Shown here: piece by piece, positions 1 to 9,931 of the stretch
Numbering within the stretch: the first letter of the stretch is position 1
Layout of the letters: each line of letters opens with the position of its first letter
From: Paenibacillus sp. W2I17
GTDB lineage: Bacteria > Bacillota > Bacilli > Paenibacillales > Paenibacillaceae
Assembly (NCBI RefSeq): GCF_030815985.1
Contig: NZ_JAUSXM010000001.1
Span: 620,001 to 684,000 of the forward strand
Reading direction: 5' to 3'
Length of the DNA: 64,000 bases
Notes under the pieces: model-generated
The model's database searches: none
The model's input: only the letters and a program-made list of their open reading frames with translations
What the model was told of the DNA's origin: nothing
Translations under genes and position numbers: made by a program

Positions 1-75
1 GGATTGATTGGTTTGGAACCAGGTGAACTATTCGAACAGAGCAGCCGATTGTATCCAATTGCGTCACAAAAATAA
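1..75 (+). CDS. C-terminal tail of an unidentified upstream gene
   Basis: Frame 1 is open from the first base to a TAA, giving 24 residues that end in LYPIASQK. Only the last residues are present, so the family cannot be recognised. The reading frame is the reason for calling it coding. It lies upstream of fumC, whose promoter-like -10 follows about 65 bases later, so it is probably a separate transcript. Confidence 0.4.
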   Translation, partial: GLIGLEPGELFEQSSRLYPIASQK

Positions 76-141
76 TTCACGCTCATTTTGCGCTACGCTT
101 ACAATTTTGTCGAAAAGGTGAAAACCTGCTCGCAAATCATG

Positions 142-147
142 TATAAT
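142..147 (+). promoter_or_regulatory. candidate -10 box for fumC
   Basis: A perfect TATAAT lies 60 bases before the GTG start of fumC. No good -35 hexamer is visible at 16-18 bases, so the promoter assignment is tentative. Confidence 0.35.
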
Positions 148-207
148 ATGACGAGATACACAAGCTTTGTAGAGACCCAAACCATCTTTTTGGAGGAGGA
201 CAAGCAA

Positions 208-1596
208 GTGGAATACCGCATTGAGAGAGATACGTTAGGCGAAATGAAAGTACCAGCCGACAGGCTGTGGGGAGCTCAGACGCAGCGCAGCAAGGAGAAC
301 TTCCCGATTGGCAGTGAACATATGCCGATGGAAGTTATACGTGCCCTTGCCATTTTGAAAAAAAGTGCTGCGGCCAGTAACCATAAATTAGGTAAATTAT
401 CTGCGGCTAAGTCAGATGCTATTGCTTATGCAGCAGACGAGATTATTGCAGGCCGAATTGATGACCATTTCCCATTGGTAGTGTGGCAGACTGGTAGCGG
501 AACACAATCCAATATGAACGTGAACGAAGTGATTGCGAATCTGGGGAACCAACTGCTTGAGCAAAAGGGCAAGGAAGAGCGTCTGCATCCAAATGATGAC
601 GTGAATATGTCCCAGAGCTCCAACGATACATTCCCAACGGCTCTGCATGTCGCAGGTGTTTTGGCTGTTGAGGATCAACTCTTGCCGGCCATTGCGGTAT
701 TAAAAGCCACTTTTGCAGACAAGTCGGAGGCATTCAAGGATATTATCAAGATTGGACGTACCCACCTCCAGGATGCAACACCAATTACGCTTGGCCAGGA
801 GATCAGTGGTTGGGAAGCCATGCTGGGCAAGAGTGAGCGTATGATCCGTGAAAGTGTACAGTATCTGAAGGAGCTTGCAATTGGCGGTACAGCTGTCGGA
901 ACGGGTATTAATGCGCATCCGGACTTTGGGGACTTCACTGCCAAGGAGATTGGCAAACATACAGGGAAAGATTTTGTATCTGCACCAAACAAATTCCACG
1001 CACTTACAAGTCATGATGAAGTTGTATATGCGCACGGTGCGGTTAAAGCGCTTGCAGCTGATTTGATGAAAATTGCCAATGATGTTCGCTGGTTAGCTAG
1101 TGGTCCTCGTAGTGGATTGGGCGAGATCCGTATTCCGGAGAATGAGCCAGGCAGCTCCATTATGCCAGGTAAAGTCAACCCAACTCAGAGCGAGGCCATT
1201 ACTATGGTGGTTACGCAGGTCATGGGTAATGATGCAGCGATTGGTTTCGCGGCAAGTCAGGGTAATTTTGAACTGAATGTATTCAAACCGGTTATCATCT
1301 ATAACTTCTTGCAATCCGTGCAACTCCTGGCGGACTCCATTATTGCGTTTAATGACAAGTGTGCCGTAGGCATCGAGCCTAATCTGGATCAGATTGAACA
1401 TAATCTGAACAATTCGCTTATGCTGGTTACAGCGCTTAATCCGCATATTGGTTATGAGAATGCAGCCAAAATCGCGAAGCTTGCACACAAAGAAGGTTTA
1501 TCTTTGAAACAGGCGACGTTACAAACGGGCCTGCTTACCGAAGAGCAATTTGATCAATATGTCGATCCGGCCAAAATGATCGCTCCAAAGGCCTAA
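208..1596 (+). CDS. fumC: fumarate hydratase, class II
   Basis: Converts fumarate and water to L-malate in the TCA cycle; a cytosolic homotetramer. The class II signature [11 protein letters not shown] is present in the C-terminal half, with [11 protein letters not shown] and [10 protein letters not shown] upstream, in the order typical of the fumarase/aspartase superfamily. The frame stays open further upstream, but a GTG start at 208 preceded by GGAGGAGG at about 8 bases gives 462 residues beginning [20 protein letters not shown], the normal FumC length and N-terminus. It appears monocistronic and is closed by an intrinsic terminator. Nothing unusual is seen; aspartase is less likely because the motifs and length fit FumC. 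Confidence 0.95.
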   Translation: MEYRIERDTLGEMKVPADRLWGAQTQRSKENFPIGSEHMPMEVIRALAILKKSAAASNHKLGKLSAAKSDAIAYAADEIIAGRIDDHFPLVVWQTGSGTQSNMNVNEVIANLGNQLLEQKGKEERLHPNDDVNMSQSSNDTFPTALHVAGVLAVEDQLLPAIAVLKATFADKSEAFKDIIKIGRTHLQDATPITLGQEISGWEAMLGKSERMIRESVQYLKELAIGGTAVGTGINAHPDFGDFTAKEIGKHTGKDFVSAPNKFHALTSHDEVVYAHGAVKALAADLMKIANDVRWLASGPRSGLGEIRIPENEPGSSIMPGKVNPTQSEAITMVVTQVMGNDAAIGFAASQGNFELNVFKPVIIYNFLQSVQLLADSIIAFNDKCAVGIEPNLDQIEHNLNNSLMLVTALNPHIGYENAAKIAKLAHKEGLSLKQATLQTGLLTEEQFDQYVDPAKMIAPKA

Positions 1597-1633
1597 AATC
1601 AGCCATAATGAGCAATATAGATCACTGAAGAGG

Positions 1634-1660
1634 ACGACCTGCACAAGCAGGTCGTTTTTC
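1634..1660 (+). terminator. intrinsic terminator after fumC
   Basis: A perfect 9-bp stem ACGACCTGC/GCAGGTCGT with an ACAA loop, followed by TTTTC. Confidence 0.85.
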
Positions 1661-1772
1661 TTATGATTACCGATGAACTTAAAGCTTGTCAGACTATACG
1701 TATACATATAAACTACATATGCACCAGTTTTAATTTAATTATGGGATTCGTATATATTTGGAGGTTTCCGCG

Positions 1773-4517
1773 TTGTCAAAAACGAGAAGATTTACGATAC
1801 GCTCCAAAATTTTATTGGGCTATCTTGTGGTTGTGCTTTTGTTTGGAGCTGTTCTGCTAGTGCTTACGGCCCAAATTAATGTGTTACAGAAGGAAAATGA
1901 TTTTATCTCCCATCATGATCTGGAAGTACATAATCTGACCAACGCGATTGAAAAAAATGTCTTGAACATGGAGACAGGACAGCGTGGATTCATGATTACA
2001 GGCAATGAAAGTTACTTGGAGCCTTACTCCCAAGGTCTATCCCAGTGGAGTTCCAACTATGATCAGTTGAATGCTCTCATTAGCGATAATCCTTCACAGC
2101 AGCAGAGTCTGCAAAGCATCAAAGCTCATATAACACGCTGGATTGAGATTGCTGGGGAGCCGTCGGTGGACTTGAAAAAACAAGGGGATCAAGCGAAAGT
2201 TGTTGCATTCTTCGAATCTGATCCGGGTAAAACTGAAATTGATCTACTGCGCTCTCAACTTACAACCTTTCGTAACACAGAGATCGCTCTGACCGAGGCG
2301 AGGGTTACCGAACTTGCCAGACGCAGTTCCACACTGCTGACGATTATGTACACGCTGTGGGGTATTATTGCAGCATTATCCATTGTAGCTGCGATTGTGA
2401 TATCAGGAAATATCGTTAAAACGTTGCGAGATGTTATGCAAACCATCAGTGATATCTCCAAAGGTGGAAACCTGAAGCAGCGAATTCAGGTTCGAACACA
2501 TGATGAAGTGGGAGACCTAGGCCACGAAACCAACAAATTACTGGATGAAGTACAGGAACAGAATCGGGTCAAGGACCAGATCACAGGGATTGCCACACTT
2601 TTACAGAACCCGACCAATCTGGAGGGATTGTCTCGCTTGTTCCTGAACGAGCTAGCCATGTTGTTTGAAGTTCCATATAGCGTCTTATATTACTGGAAAG
2701 ACAATCGACTGCTGCGCTTGGCTGCATATGCTGGGGATGGAGAGAAAGAACGTTCGCTCGGTAAAGTGTCGCTTGCTCCGGGTGAGGGGCTTGTAGGTCA
2801 AAGTGCTGTGGAGAAGCGAGTTTTACGCATGAATGATCTGCCCCAGAACTATATCCGAATCTCTTCGGGGCTTGGGTATACATCTGCCACATCACTTACT
2901 GTAGTACCGGTCCTCTTCGAAGGCAGAACGATTGCGGTAATCGAGCTTGCTTCAATGAAGCCGTTGCAAGAGAATGATATGAAGCTGATGCAAGAACTGA
3001 CGGATATTTTTAGTGTTTCCCTACACTCGACCGTCACTCGCATGGAATTACAGCAATTATATGATGAGTCACAAGTTCTGAATGAAGAATTACAGGCACA
3101 ATCGGAGAAACTTCAGGCTCAGACCGAAGAGATGCTGTCTCAGACGGAGGAACTGCAAATGCAGACCGAAGAGCTTCATATGCTTAATGATCGCCTGGAA
3201 ATACAGAAGAGTGCTGCTGAGACATCAGCTAATGAACTTGCAGTTGTGGCAGATCAGTTACGAACAAGCTCGGGGTACAAATCCGAATTCTTGGCGAACA
3301 TGTCCCATGAACTGCGGACACCTCTTAACAGCATGTTGATTTTATCCGAAATCTTGTCTGAGAATAAAAACCAACACTTGAATAGTGAAGAGCAGAACTA
3401 TGCTTCAGTCATTCACAAATCAGGTAAAGACCTGCTGAATCTGATCAATGATATTCTGGATCTATCCAAGGTAGAGGCCGGGCAGATGGAAGTGGATTTT
3501 GATGATGTCTATCTGGGCAGTCTGCCTGAAGTCATGAATCAGTATTTCCTGAAAACAGCTGAGCAGAAAAGAATAGATTTCCGAATTCAGCTCCAAAGTC
3601 CTTTACCGGAAACCATCGTGACGGATGAGATGAGATTGCACCAGATTCTCCGAAATCTGCTCTCGAACGCATTCAAGTTCACGAGTGAGGGTGAAGTTGC
3701 CTTAACCATCTCGAAGATGAGTCTGGCTCATCCTGAAGTGAAAGACCAAGAGACCGACGTGATTGCTTTCTCCGTCAGTGATACAGGGATTGGCATTGCG
3801 GAAAACAAACTTCTACAGATCTTTGATGCATTCAAACAGGCGGATGGGGCTACGGCACGTAAATATGGCGGAACAGGACTTGGCCTGTCTATTTCTCAAT
3901 CACTTGCGACTTTGTTGGGTGGGTCAATCTCGGCAACAAGTCGTGAAGGACATGGCAGTGTGTTCACGCTGTTCCTGCCACTGCGAAGAGATGAACCTGA
4001 GACTATGAATGCATCGCGGTTGTTCCTGAATGAGGTGGCTACCACTACACCTGAGGTCGAAAAGCTTCCTTCCATAACTTCCGGACAATCTGATGTTTTA
4101 TTGACACCTCTGGAAGAATCTTTGCTCAGTGGTCGTCAAGTGCTTGTCGTTGATGATGATATACGAAATGTATATGCGCTGGCTAACGCTCTTGAGCAAT
4201 ACGGCATGAATGTCATCTCAGCTCAGAATGGGTACGAATGTCTGGAATTGCTGGAGCGTGGGGGAGTCAAACCTGATATCATCATGATGGATATTATGAT
4301 GCCGGAACTGGATGGTTATGAGACGACTCGCCAGATCCGTGAACGGCTTGGCATGACCCAGCTTCCGATTATTGCGCTGACAGCCAAGGCCATGAAAGAG
4401 GATCGGGAGAAATGTATTGCAGCAGGCGCTTCGGACTATCTCAGCAAACCGCTGAATATCAAAGATGTGTTATCCCGTATGAAATTATGGATGAATCACG
4501 AAACCATGGAAATCTGA
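1773..4517 (+). CDS. CHASE3-HAMP-GAF hybrid histidine kinase with C-terminal receiver domain
   Basis: A membrane sensor kinase of about 914 residues. The TTG start is chosen because GGAGGT sits 7 bases upstream. Domains in order: membrane segment (about 13-33); extracytoplasmic CHASE3 domain (about 40-180, motif ETGQRGFMITGNESYLEPY); second membrane segment (about 190-212); HAMP; GAF (about 275-420); a glutamine/glutamate-rich coiled coil (QTEELQMQTEEL); HisKA with SHELRTP (phospho-His about 512); HATPase_c with DTGIGI and GGTGLGL; and a receiver with DDD, MMDIMMPELDG (phospho-Asp about 840) and the conserved SKP lysine. The receiver probably takes a phosphoryl group from the kinase core and hands it on elsewhere. 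No output regulator is adjacent, and the ligand cannot be read from sequence. The gene is monocistronic between two terminators. Confidence 0.9.
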   Translation: MSKTRRFTIRSKILLGYLVVVLLFGAVLLVLTAQINVLQKENDFISHHDLEVHNLTNAIEKNVLNMETGQRGFMITGNESYLEPYSQGLSQWSSNYDQLNALISDNPSQQQSLQSIKAHITRWIEIAGEPSVDLKKQGDQAKVVAFFESDPGKTEIDLLRSQLTTFRNTEIALTEARVTELARRSSTLLTIMYTLWGIIAALSIVAAIVISGNIVKTLRDVMQTISDISKGGNLKQRIQVRTHDEVGDLGHETNKLLDEVQEQNRVKDQITGIATLLQNPTNLEGLSRLFLNELAMLFEVPYSVLYYWKDNRLLRLAAYAGDGEKERSLGKVSLAPGEGLVGQSAVEKRVLRMNDLPQNYIRISSGLGYTSATSLTVVPVLFEGRTIAVIELASMKPLQENDMKLMQELTDIFSVSLHSTVTRMELQQLYDESQVLNEELQAQSEKLQAQTEEMLSQTEELQMQTEELHMLNDRLEIQKSAAETSANELAVVADQLRTSSGYKSEFLANMSHELRTPLNSMLILSEILSENKNQHLNSEEQNYASVIHKSGKDLLNLINDILDLSKVEAGQMEVDFDDVYLGSLPEVMNQYFLKTAEQKRIDFRIQLQSPLPETIVTDEMRLHQILRNLLSNAFKFTSEGEVALTISKMSLAHPEVKDQETDVIAFSVSDTGIGIAENKLLQIFDAFKQADGATARKYGGTGLGLSISQSLATLLGGSISATSREGHGSVFTLFLPLRRDEPETMNASRLFLNEVATTTPEVEKLPSITSGQSDVLLTPLEESLLSGRQVLVVDDDIRNVYALANALEQYGMNVISAQNGYECLELLERGGVKPDIIMMDIMMPELDGYETTRQIRERLGMTQLPIIALTAKAMKEDREKCIAAGASDYLSKPLNIKDVLSRMKLWMNHETMEI

Positions 4518-4521
4518 TCTA

Positions 4522-4580
4522 AAAACCTATGCCGATTACAGGGAAGTGCGCTGTAATTAGGTCATAGGTTTTATTTTTTT
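4522..4580 (+). terminator. intrinsic terminator after the hybrid kinase
   Basis: A 10-bp outer stem AAAACCTATG/CATAGGTTTT encloses a second stem ATTACAG/CTGTAAT, followed by a T-rich tract (ATTTTTTT). Confidence 0.8.
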
Positions 4581-4703
4581 GCCGTGTAAGCTTTATTCAG
4601 AAAAATGATGTTATAATACTTAACAACAAATAAAAGTTGAACGCATAAATATGGATTTAATTAGAAAAATAATGCGAGATTTAGTTTCGTTAACCAGAAT
4701 GAC

Positions 4704-4718
4704 ATAACATTGTGTTAT
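4704..4718. promoter_or_regulatory. palindrome just upstream of pucR, possible operator
   Basis: ATAACA-TTG-TGTTAT is a perfect 6-bp inverted repeat ending 7 bases before the pucR ribosome site. A TTAACCA element (the reverse complement of the TGGTTAA core resembling the B. subtilis PucR box) lies at 4690-4696. Both could serve autoregulation; no binding data are available. Confidence 0.35.
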
Positions 4719-4738
4719 ATATATGGGAGGTAGTGTCC

Positions 4739-6361
4739 ATGCAACTTACGGTTAAAGAGGCTTTACAGGTGTACCCGTTGTCAGAGGCCAAACTGGTTGC
4801 GGGTGGAGAAGGGACTTCACGGATGATGAAATCCGTTAACGTCATGGACGCTCCTGATATCGCGGATTGGATCAAATCCGGAGAAATGTTGTTCACCACC
4901 GCTTTTATTATGAAAGACAGTGAGACGGATGCACTACGTTTGATGCGACGTTTGAATGAACGCGGCTGTGCAGGACTCGGCATCAAGCTGGGACGTTTCT
5001 GGCAGTCCATTCCCCAAGGTATTGTCGAGGAAGCTGATCGGCTTCGTTTACCGCTGCTTGAGCTCCCCTTTCAATTCACTTTCTCGGACCAGATGAATGC
5101 CTTGTTCAAGGCTGAACATGAACGTAGCAACCGATTGCTGCATGAGGTTGTGCAAAAACAGAAAAAATTAATGCAGTTTGCACTGCAACAGCAGCCACAT
5201 CGGAATGTGTTTGCCGAACTTGCCACGGTACTGAACTATCCGCTTGCCGTCATTGGTTCACGTGGGCATGTGCTGTATGGTAGTGAAGGCATTGCAGGGG
5301 ATGCTGTAACCCAAGGCTGGCCTTGGAAATCCGTCATGCACCGAGTGAAATGGAATCAGGGAAGTTGTCATCGCGTACCCATCAAGCAAAATGATGAAGA
5401 ATACGGATCTTTGCTTGTGTTTACCGATTCAGCCCTATCACTTAGAGCGGAGGAAGAGCTGTTCCAGCAGGCTGCCGATGTACTGGCATTTTATATGGAT
5501 ATGACTTATCGTGAGCATATTAATCCGACCGTGCAAGATGAGATGCGTACACTGCTTTCACAGTATCTGGATAACAAAATGACCATTCAGGAATTGACCA
5601 CTTTGAGTGAAAACAAAGGTGTACATCTATTCCAGGGAACTTATCAGTGCGTACTGATCACGCTTGAGCCAACTGTGTTTGCCGAGGGAAAGCTGCTTAA
5701 ACAGATTCATCGCGAGTTGCAATACAATCCGCTGATGCAATTCACTGCCTCACAGCATTTTCAGATTGAGGATGGCATTCTGTCCATCTACACCAGCCCA
5801 ACAGGGCGAGATTATGGAGAGGAGCTGTCAAGTTTTCTCTTGAGCCGTTTCGGTGATGTTCTGGCAGCGCAAGAAGCGAAAGGAGCACCGGCTCCGCGTT
5901 TCTGGATCAGCAAAATGAAACATGAGCCCAAGTCGCTCCGTGAAGCGTACCAGGAGTGCCTGGATACACGACAACTGGCTCGTCGATTCGGTATGAAAGA
6001 CCGTGCGTTGCAATTTGAAATGCTCGAATTTGCCTATGTGTTCCAACACGTACCGGATAACATCATGGAGAACTACTGCAATAAAGTACTTGAACCGTTA
6101 CTTGCCAGGGATGGTGATCCCAATCAAGTGCTGATGAATACATTGGAGTCCTTTATCGAGAATGACGGACTGATCAATGAAGCTGCCAAACAGCTGTTTG
6201 TGCATCGCAACACGGTCACTTACCGGATGGAGAAAGTCGGCAGCTTGCTGCAAATGGACTTTAAGAAAACGAATGATCTGCTTAAATTAAAGCTGGTATT
6301 TACCTTCCGCAAGTTCGTGCGGGACAAAGCAGCTGCAAGACCGCACAATGTCCAACTCTAG
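4739..6361 (+). CDS. pucR: PucR-family purine catabolism transcriptional regulator
   Basis: A 540-residue regulator with the N-terminal PucR domain (begins MQLTVKEALQVYPLSEAKLV and contains GEMLFTTAF) and a C-terminal PucR-type helix-turn-helix (KQLFVHRNTVTYRMEKV near residues 485-500). In B. subtilis, PucR controls the puc genes of purine degradation. It sits immediately upstream of the uricase operon in the same direction, which supports the same role here. The ATG at 4739 is preferred over an upstream in-frame GTG because GGAGGT lies 7 bases before it. A terminator separates it from pucL, so it has its own transcript. Effector binding is not visible from sequence. Confidence 0.88.
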   Translation: MQLTVKEALQVYPLSEAKLVAGGEGTSRMMKSVNVMDAPDIADWIKSGEMLFTTAFIMKDSETDALRLMRRLNERGCAGLGIKLGRFWQSIPQGIVEEADRLRLPLLELPFQFTFSDQMNALFKAEHERSNRLLHEVVQKQKKLMQFALQQQPHRNVFAELATVLNYPLAVIGSRGHVLYGSEGIAGDAVTQGWPWKSVMHRVKWNQGSCHRVPIKQNDEEYGSLLVFTDSALSLRAEEELFQQAADVLAFYMDMTYREHINPTVQDEMRTLLSQYLDNKMTIQELTTLSENKGVHLFQGTYQCVLITLEPTVFAEGKLLKQIHRELQYNPLMQFTASQHFQIEDGILSIYTSPTGRDYGEELSSFLLSRFGDVLAAQEAKGAPAPRFWISKMKHEPKSLREAYQECLDTRQLARRFGMKDRALQFEMLEFAYVFQHVPDNIMENYCNKVLEPLLARDGDPNQVLMNTLESFIENDGLINEAAKQLFVHRNTVTYRMEKVGSLLQMDFKKTNDLLKLKLVFTFRKFVRDKAAARPHNVQL

Positions 6362-6408
6362 ACCGCACATTGTGCAACATGACAACGCTAACGGGTCATA
6401 CCCCCGAG

Positions 6409-6440
6409 AACCGCATTCCCTTGATGGAATGCGGTTTTTT
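6409..6440 (+). terminator. intrinsic terminator after pucR
   Basis: An 11-bp perfect stem AACCGCATTCC/GGAATGCGGTT followed by TTTT. Confidence 0.88.
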
Positions 6441-6500
6441 CATGTTTGAGGACCACAAAGGTTGATTTTCCCGTGCACAGCAAACAAATCACAACTCTGA

Positions 6501-6517
6501 TGTTATGTTATATTACA
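6501..6517. promoter_or_regulatory. TnrA/GlnR-type nitrogen box upstream of pucL
   Basis: TGTTATGTTATATTACA matches the TnrA/GlnR consensus TGTNAN7TNACA at every fixed position. It lies about 84 bases before the pucL start, within the only intergenic region available for an operon promoter. This suggests nitrogen-responsive control of ureide degradation. Confidence 0.65.
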
Positions 6518-6600
6518 AAATTGCGTAAATATTGTTGTCGCGACATTGAACGGCACTTAGAATGAAGAACAATAATCTACAACAGACCGGAGGTTCTAAC

Positions 6601-8106
6601 ATGAGTGACTTAATTAAACTTGTTAACAACTGGTCTATCACACAGTTTGTGCATACGTTTGGCGGCTTATTTGAGGAATCACCATGGGTGGCTGAGCGTG
6701 CCGGGCTTTCACGACCTTTTGATTCATTTGAACAGATGATGAAAGTGATGAAAAACGTGGTTCAGGCATCGGATGAACAGGTGAAGTTGCAGTTGCTTCT
6801 AAATCACCCGGATCTTGGAGCACGAATCAGCATGAGCAGCAACTCCGTTCAGGAGCAGGCTGGTGCAGGGCTGGATTCACTTTCACAAGAACAATTCAAC
6901 GAAATTCAACAATTAAACAAAGTATATACAAGCCAATTTGGCTTTCCATTCATATTGGCTGTTAAAGGCCATACCGCAAGTTCCATCCTCGAATCCATGA
7001 GGCAACGTCATCGCCGAGGCAGGGAAGAAGAATTCGAGACTGCATTGAAGGAAGTATTCAAGATCGCGGGCATTCGTTTGGAGCAGTGGCTTGCACAGAT
7101 CGGTCATGAGCATGAGTTCGTGAGCAAGCCAACCGCAGTGCAGCAGCGGACCATGTATTACGGCAAAGGGGATGTGTGGATGTACCGTTCCTATGCCAAA
7201 CCGTTGACGGGTATACAGTCCATTCCGGAATCTCCGTTCATGGGACGTAGCAATATTCTGTTTGGATTGAACATCAAGGTGGCTGTGCAGGGGCATGAAT
7301 TCTTGCCTTCTTTTGCAGAAGGGGACAATTCGCTTGTGGTCGCAACCGATTCGATGAAAAATTTCATTCTCAAACATGCAGCGGATTACACAGGGGCAAC
7401 GGTAGAAGGATTTCTTGCGCTGGTAAGTCGGCGTTTCCTGCAGACGTATCCGCAGATGAGCAAGGTTCAGATGACAGCGGACCAGATTCCTTTTGAAGAT
7501 ATACCCATTGGATTAGAAGGAAGTTATCGACCGAGTGCGCTCGTATTTCGTTATTCGCAGAATGATCGTGCGACAGCTGCCGTGGAAGCAGAACGAACAG
7601 GAGACTCGATTGAACTCAGCAACCATTTCAGTGGTGTAGCCGATCTGAGACTGATCAAGGTCAAAGGCAGTGAATTTGCCGGATTTATGCAGGATGAATA
7701 TACCACTCTTCCAGAGACATGGGATCGACCGTTATTTATTTTCCTGAACATCAATTGGCGTTATGAAGATCCGAGAGATGGCATGGACGATCAGCGTGGA
7801 CGGTATGTAGCGGGTGAACAGGTCAGAGATTTGGCTGCTGCTGTATTTCATGAGTGTCGATCCGCTTCCATTCAACATCTGATCTACCAGATTGGACGAA
7901 GGTTGTTAAGTCGATTTGAGCAACTGAGTGAGGTTTCATTTGAGTCCAACAATCGGACTTGGGAGACGGTGCTGGAGGAAGTGAAAGAGGGAGAAGGCAA
8001 AGTATTTACCGAGCCGAGACCACCATATGGATTCCAGGGTTTCTCGATGACAAGGGATGATCTGGGAGCAGACGGCCGTAACTCCGGGAAAGAAGGTGAC
8101 GTCTGA
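6601..8106 (+). CDS. pucL: fused OHCU decarboxylase / urate oxidase (PucL)
   Basis: A bifunctional cytosolic enzyme of 501 residues. The N-terminal part (about 1-165) is 2-oxo-4-hydroxy-4-carboxy-5-ureidoimidazoline decarboxylase-like. The C-terminal part (about 175-490) is urate oxidase, with YYGKGDVWMYRSYAKPLTG and the conserved SNILFGLNIKV and PEDIPIG-like stretches. The first step oxidises urate to 5-hydroxyisourate; the decarboxylase acts after PucM to give S-allantoin. The fusion matches B. subtilis PucL. The ATG at 6601 follows CGGAGG, so the longer in-frame start is rejected. It is the first gene of the operon, and its stop overlaps the pucM start by one base (TGATG), indicating translational coupling. 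Confidence 0.92.
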   Translation: MSDLIKLVNNWSITQFVHTFGGLFEESPWVAERAGLSRPFDSFEQMMKVMKNVVQASDEQVKLQLLLNHPDLGARISMSSNSVQEQAGAGLDSLSQEQFNEIQQLNKVYTSQFGFPFILAVKGHTASSILESMRQRHRRGREEEFETALKEVFKIAGIRLEQWLAQIGHEHEFVSKPTAVQQRTMYYGKGDVWMYRSYAKPLTGIQSIPESPFMGRSNILFGLNIKVAVQGHEFLPSFAEGDNSLVVATDSMKNFILKHAADYTGATVEGFLALVSRRFLQTYPQMSKVQMTADQIPFEDIPIGLEGSYRPSALVFRYSQNDRATAAVEAERTGDSIELSNHFSGVADLRLIKVKGSEFAGFMQDEYTTLPETWDRPLFIFLNINWRYEDPRDGMDDQRGRYVAGEQVRDLAAAVFHECRSASIQHLIYQIGRRLLSRFEQLSEVSFESNNRTWETVLEEVKEGEGKVFTEPRPPYGFQGFSMTRDDLGADGRNSGKEGDV

Positions 8107-8483
8107 TGTCGATATCTGGTGGACGAATTACAACACATGTGCTGGATACATCCAAAGGTGTGCCTGCTGCGGGTGTTCGGATCGAGCTGTATACCCTGAA
8201 GAGGGATGGAGAACAGGAAAGCAAGATAAAAGTGGCTGAGTCCGTGACCAATGCGGATGGACGTTTGGATGCACCTCTGCTGGATGGAGGCAAGTTGGAG
8301 TCAGCGATATATGAGCTTCAATTCCATGTCGAGAGTTATTACGCACAGCGTTCGTTGGAGGAGCTAGGCCAGGCATTATGGACGATTGTTCCAATTCGTT
8401 TTGCCGTATCTGATGCCTCAAGCCATTACCATATTCCATTATTGATTGCTCCAGGAGGTTACAGTACATACCGGGGAAGCTGA
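8106..8483 (+). CDS. pucM: 5-hydroxyisourate hydrolase
   Basis: A transthyretin-related protein of 125 residues that hydrolyses 5-hydroxyisourate to OHCU between the two PucL reactions. It starts with the family ITTHVLDTSKG motif, contains the LYTL segment and ends in the diagnostic YRGS tetrapeptide. The length is typical of a full HIUase without signal peptide. It overlaps pucL by one base, and pucH follows after a 43-base gap with a GGGGGAGGG ribosome site. Confidence 0.95.
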   Translation: MSISGGRITTHVLDTSKGVPAAGVRIELYTLKRDGEQESKIKVAESVTNADGRLDAPLLDGGKLESAIYELQFHVESYYAQRSLEELGQALWTIVPIRFAVSDASSHYHIPLLIAPGGYSTYRGS

Positions 8484-8526
8484 ACATGAACACATCCGGT
8501 TCTGATTCAGGGGGAGGGTCATCCAC

Positions 8527-9931
8527 ATGACAACATTTGATACCATCATCCGGGGGGCCCGGGTGGTGCTGAGAGATCGGGTAGAACAACTGGAGATTGG
8601 CATTACTGGTGAGAAAATAACGGAACTATCCACGCGGCTGACCGCTGGTGAAGCGACTTGCATCATAGAAGCTGAGGGGCTTACAGTGATGCCGGGTGTC
8701 GTGGACATTCATGTACACTTCAATGAACCCGGACTCGCCAGTTGGGAGGGATTTCGATCGGGTTCGGCAGCTCTTGCCGCAGGTGGAATCACTACCTATG
8801 TCGATATGCCGCTTAACGGTGTACCACCAACCACAAGTCCGGAAGCATGGGAGATGAAAAAGAAAGCAGCTGCAGACCAATCCTATGTTGATTATGCGTT
8901 CTGGGGCGGTTTGGTTCCCGGCAATCGTGATGAACTTGCTCCACTGGCAGGGTTGGGTGCTGCCGGATTCAAGGCATTTATGTCTGAGCCGGGTGGAGAT
9001 GGGGGAAGATATTTTTGCCAGAGCCGATGACCATACGCTACTAGACGGGATGCATGAAATTGCAAATTTAAACCGTGTGCTGGCACTTCATGCAGAGGAC
9101 GAAGGCATGGTTGCCCAACTCGGTGCGAAAAGCATTGCAGTGGGAAGGACTGAACCGATGGATTATGTCCGGTCCCGTCCTGCGGAAGCCGAAGTCGTCG
9201 CGGTTGCGCGAGCGTTGAAATACGGTGAACAGACCGGGTGTGCGTTGCATTTTGTGCATATTAGCACCCGGGAAGCACTGGACTTAATTGCAGCGGCTAA
9301 ACGGCGTGGGCAGGATGTCACTTCGGAGACATGCCCTCATTATCTGACGCTGACCGATCAGGATGTGATCCGTTTGGGTGCTGTGGCGAAATGCGCTCCA
9401 CCGCTTCGCAGCTCTTCCGAACAGGAGCAGTTATGGGATGCACTGACTTCGGGATTGATTGATGTTATTGCCTCAGACCATTCTCCCTGTCCGCCATCCA
9501 TGAAACAATCTGATAACTTCTTCGAAATCTGGGGCGGTATATCAGGTGCGCAAAGCACATTGTTAATCATACTGGAGGATGGACATCTTCAGCGTAATAT
9601 CGACCTCCCGTTGCTCGGAAGAGTGCTCTCCCTTCAGCCTGCCAGAAGGCTTGGTCTGGAGAACAAAGGAGAGATTGCGATTGGCAAGGATGCAGATCTG
9701 GTCCTGATTGACTGGGAGAAAAGCACAACCCTGAACACGGAGGATCTTCATTATACGCATAAACAGAGCCCTTATGTGGGACGTACATTTAACTGTCAGA
9801 TTGCAGACGTATTTTGCCGTGGGCAGCGTGTTTACAACTCGGAATCCGGATTATCTCCTGTGCCTCTCGGGCAACACATTGCGGCTTACTCTTCTAGTCC
9901 CATCGAAGCGGGAATGGAGGAGACGCCATGA
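8527..9931 (+). pseudogene. pucH: allantoinase gene interrupted by an apparent +1 frameshift
   Basis: Two frames together encode one allantoinase (allantoin to allantoate, Zn-dependent amidohydrolase). The first frame (to the TGA at 9028-9030) carries DIHVHFNEPG and GFKAFMS, whose lysine is the usual carbamylated ligand. The +1 frame continues with DIFARADDHTLLDGM, LHAEDEGM, LHFVHIS, ETCPHYLTLT and IASDHSPC, and ends overlapping pucF. The switch falls at a run of five G at 9001-9005; removing one G restores a continuous protein of about 467 residues. Downstream genes are intact, and no second lesion is seen. The alternatives are a sequencing/assembly error, a recent inactivating insertion or, least likely, recoding. 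Confidence 0.85.

Noticed and set aside
6343..6375. 9-bp inverted repeat GCACAATGT/ACATTGTGC across the pucR stop codon as a terminator
   Set aside because: The loop is 15 bases and no T tract follows; a true terminator lies 35 bases downstream.
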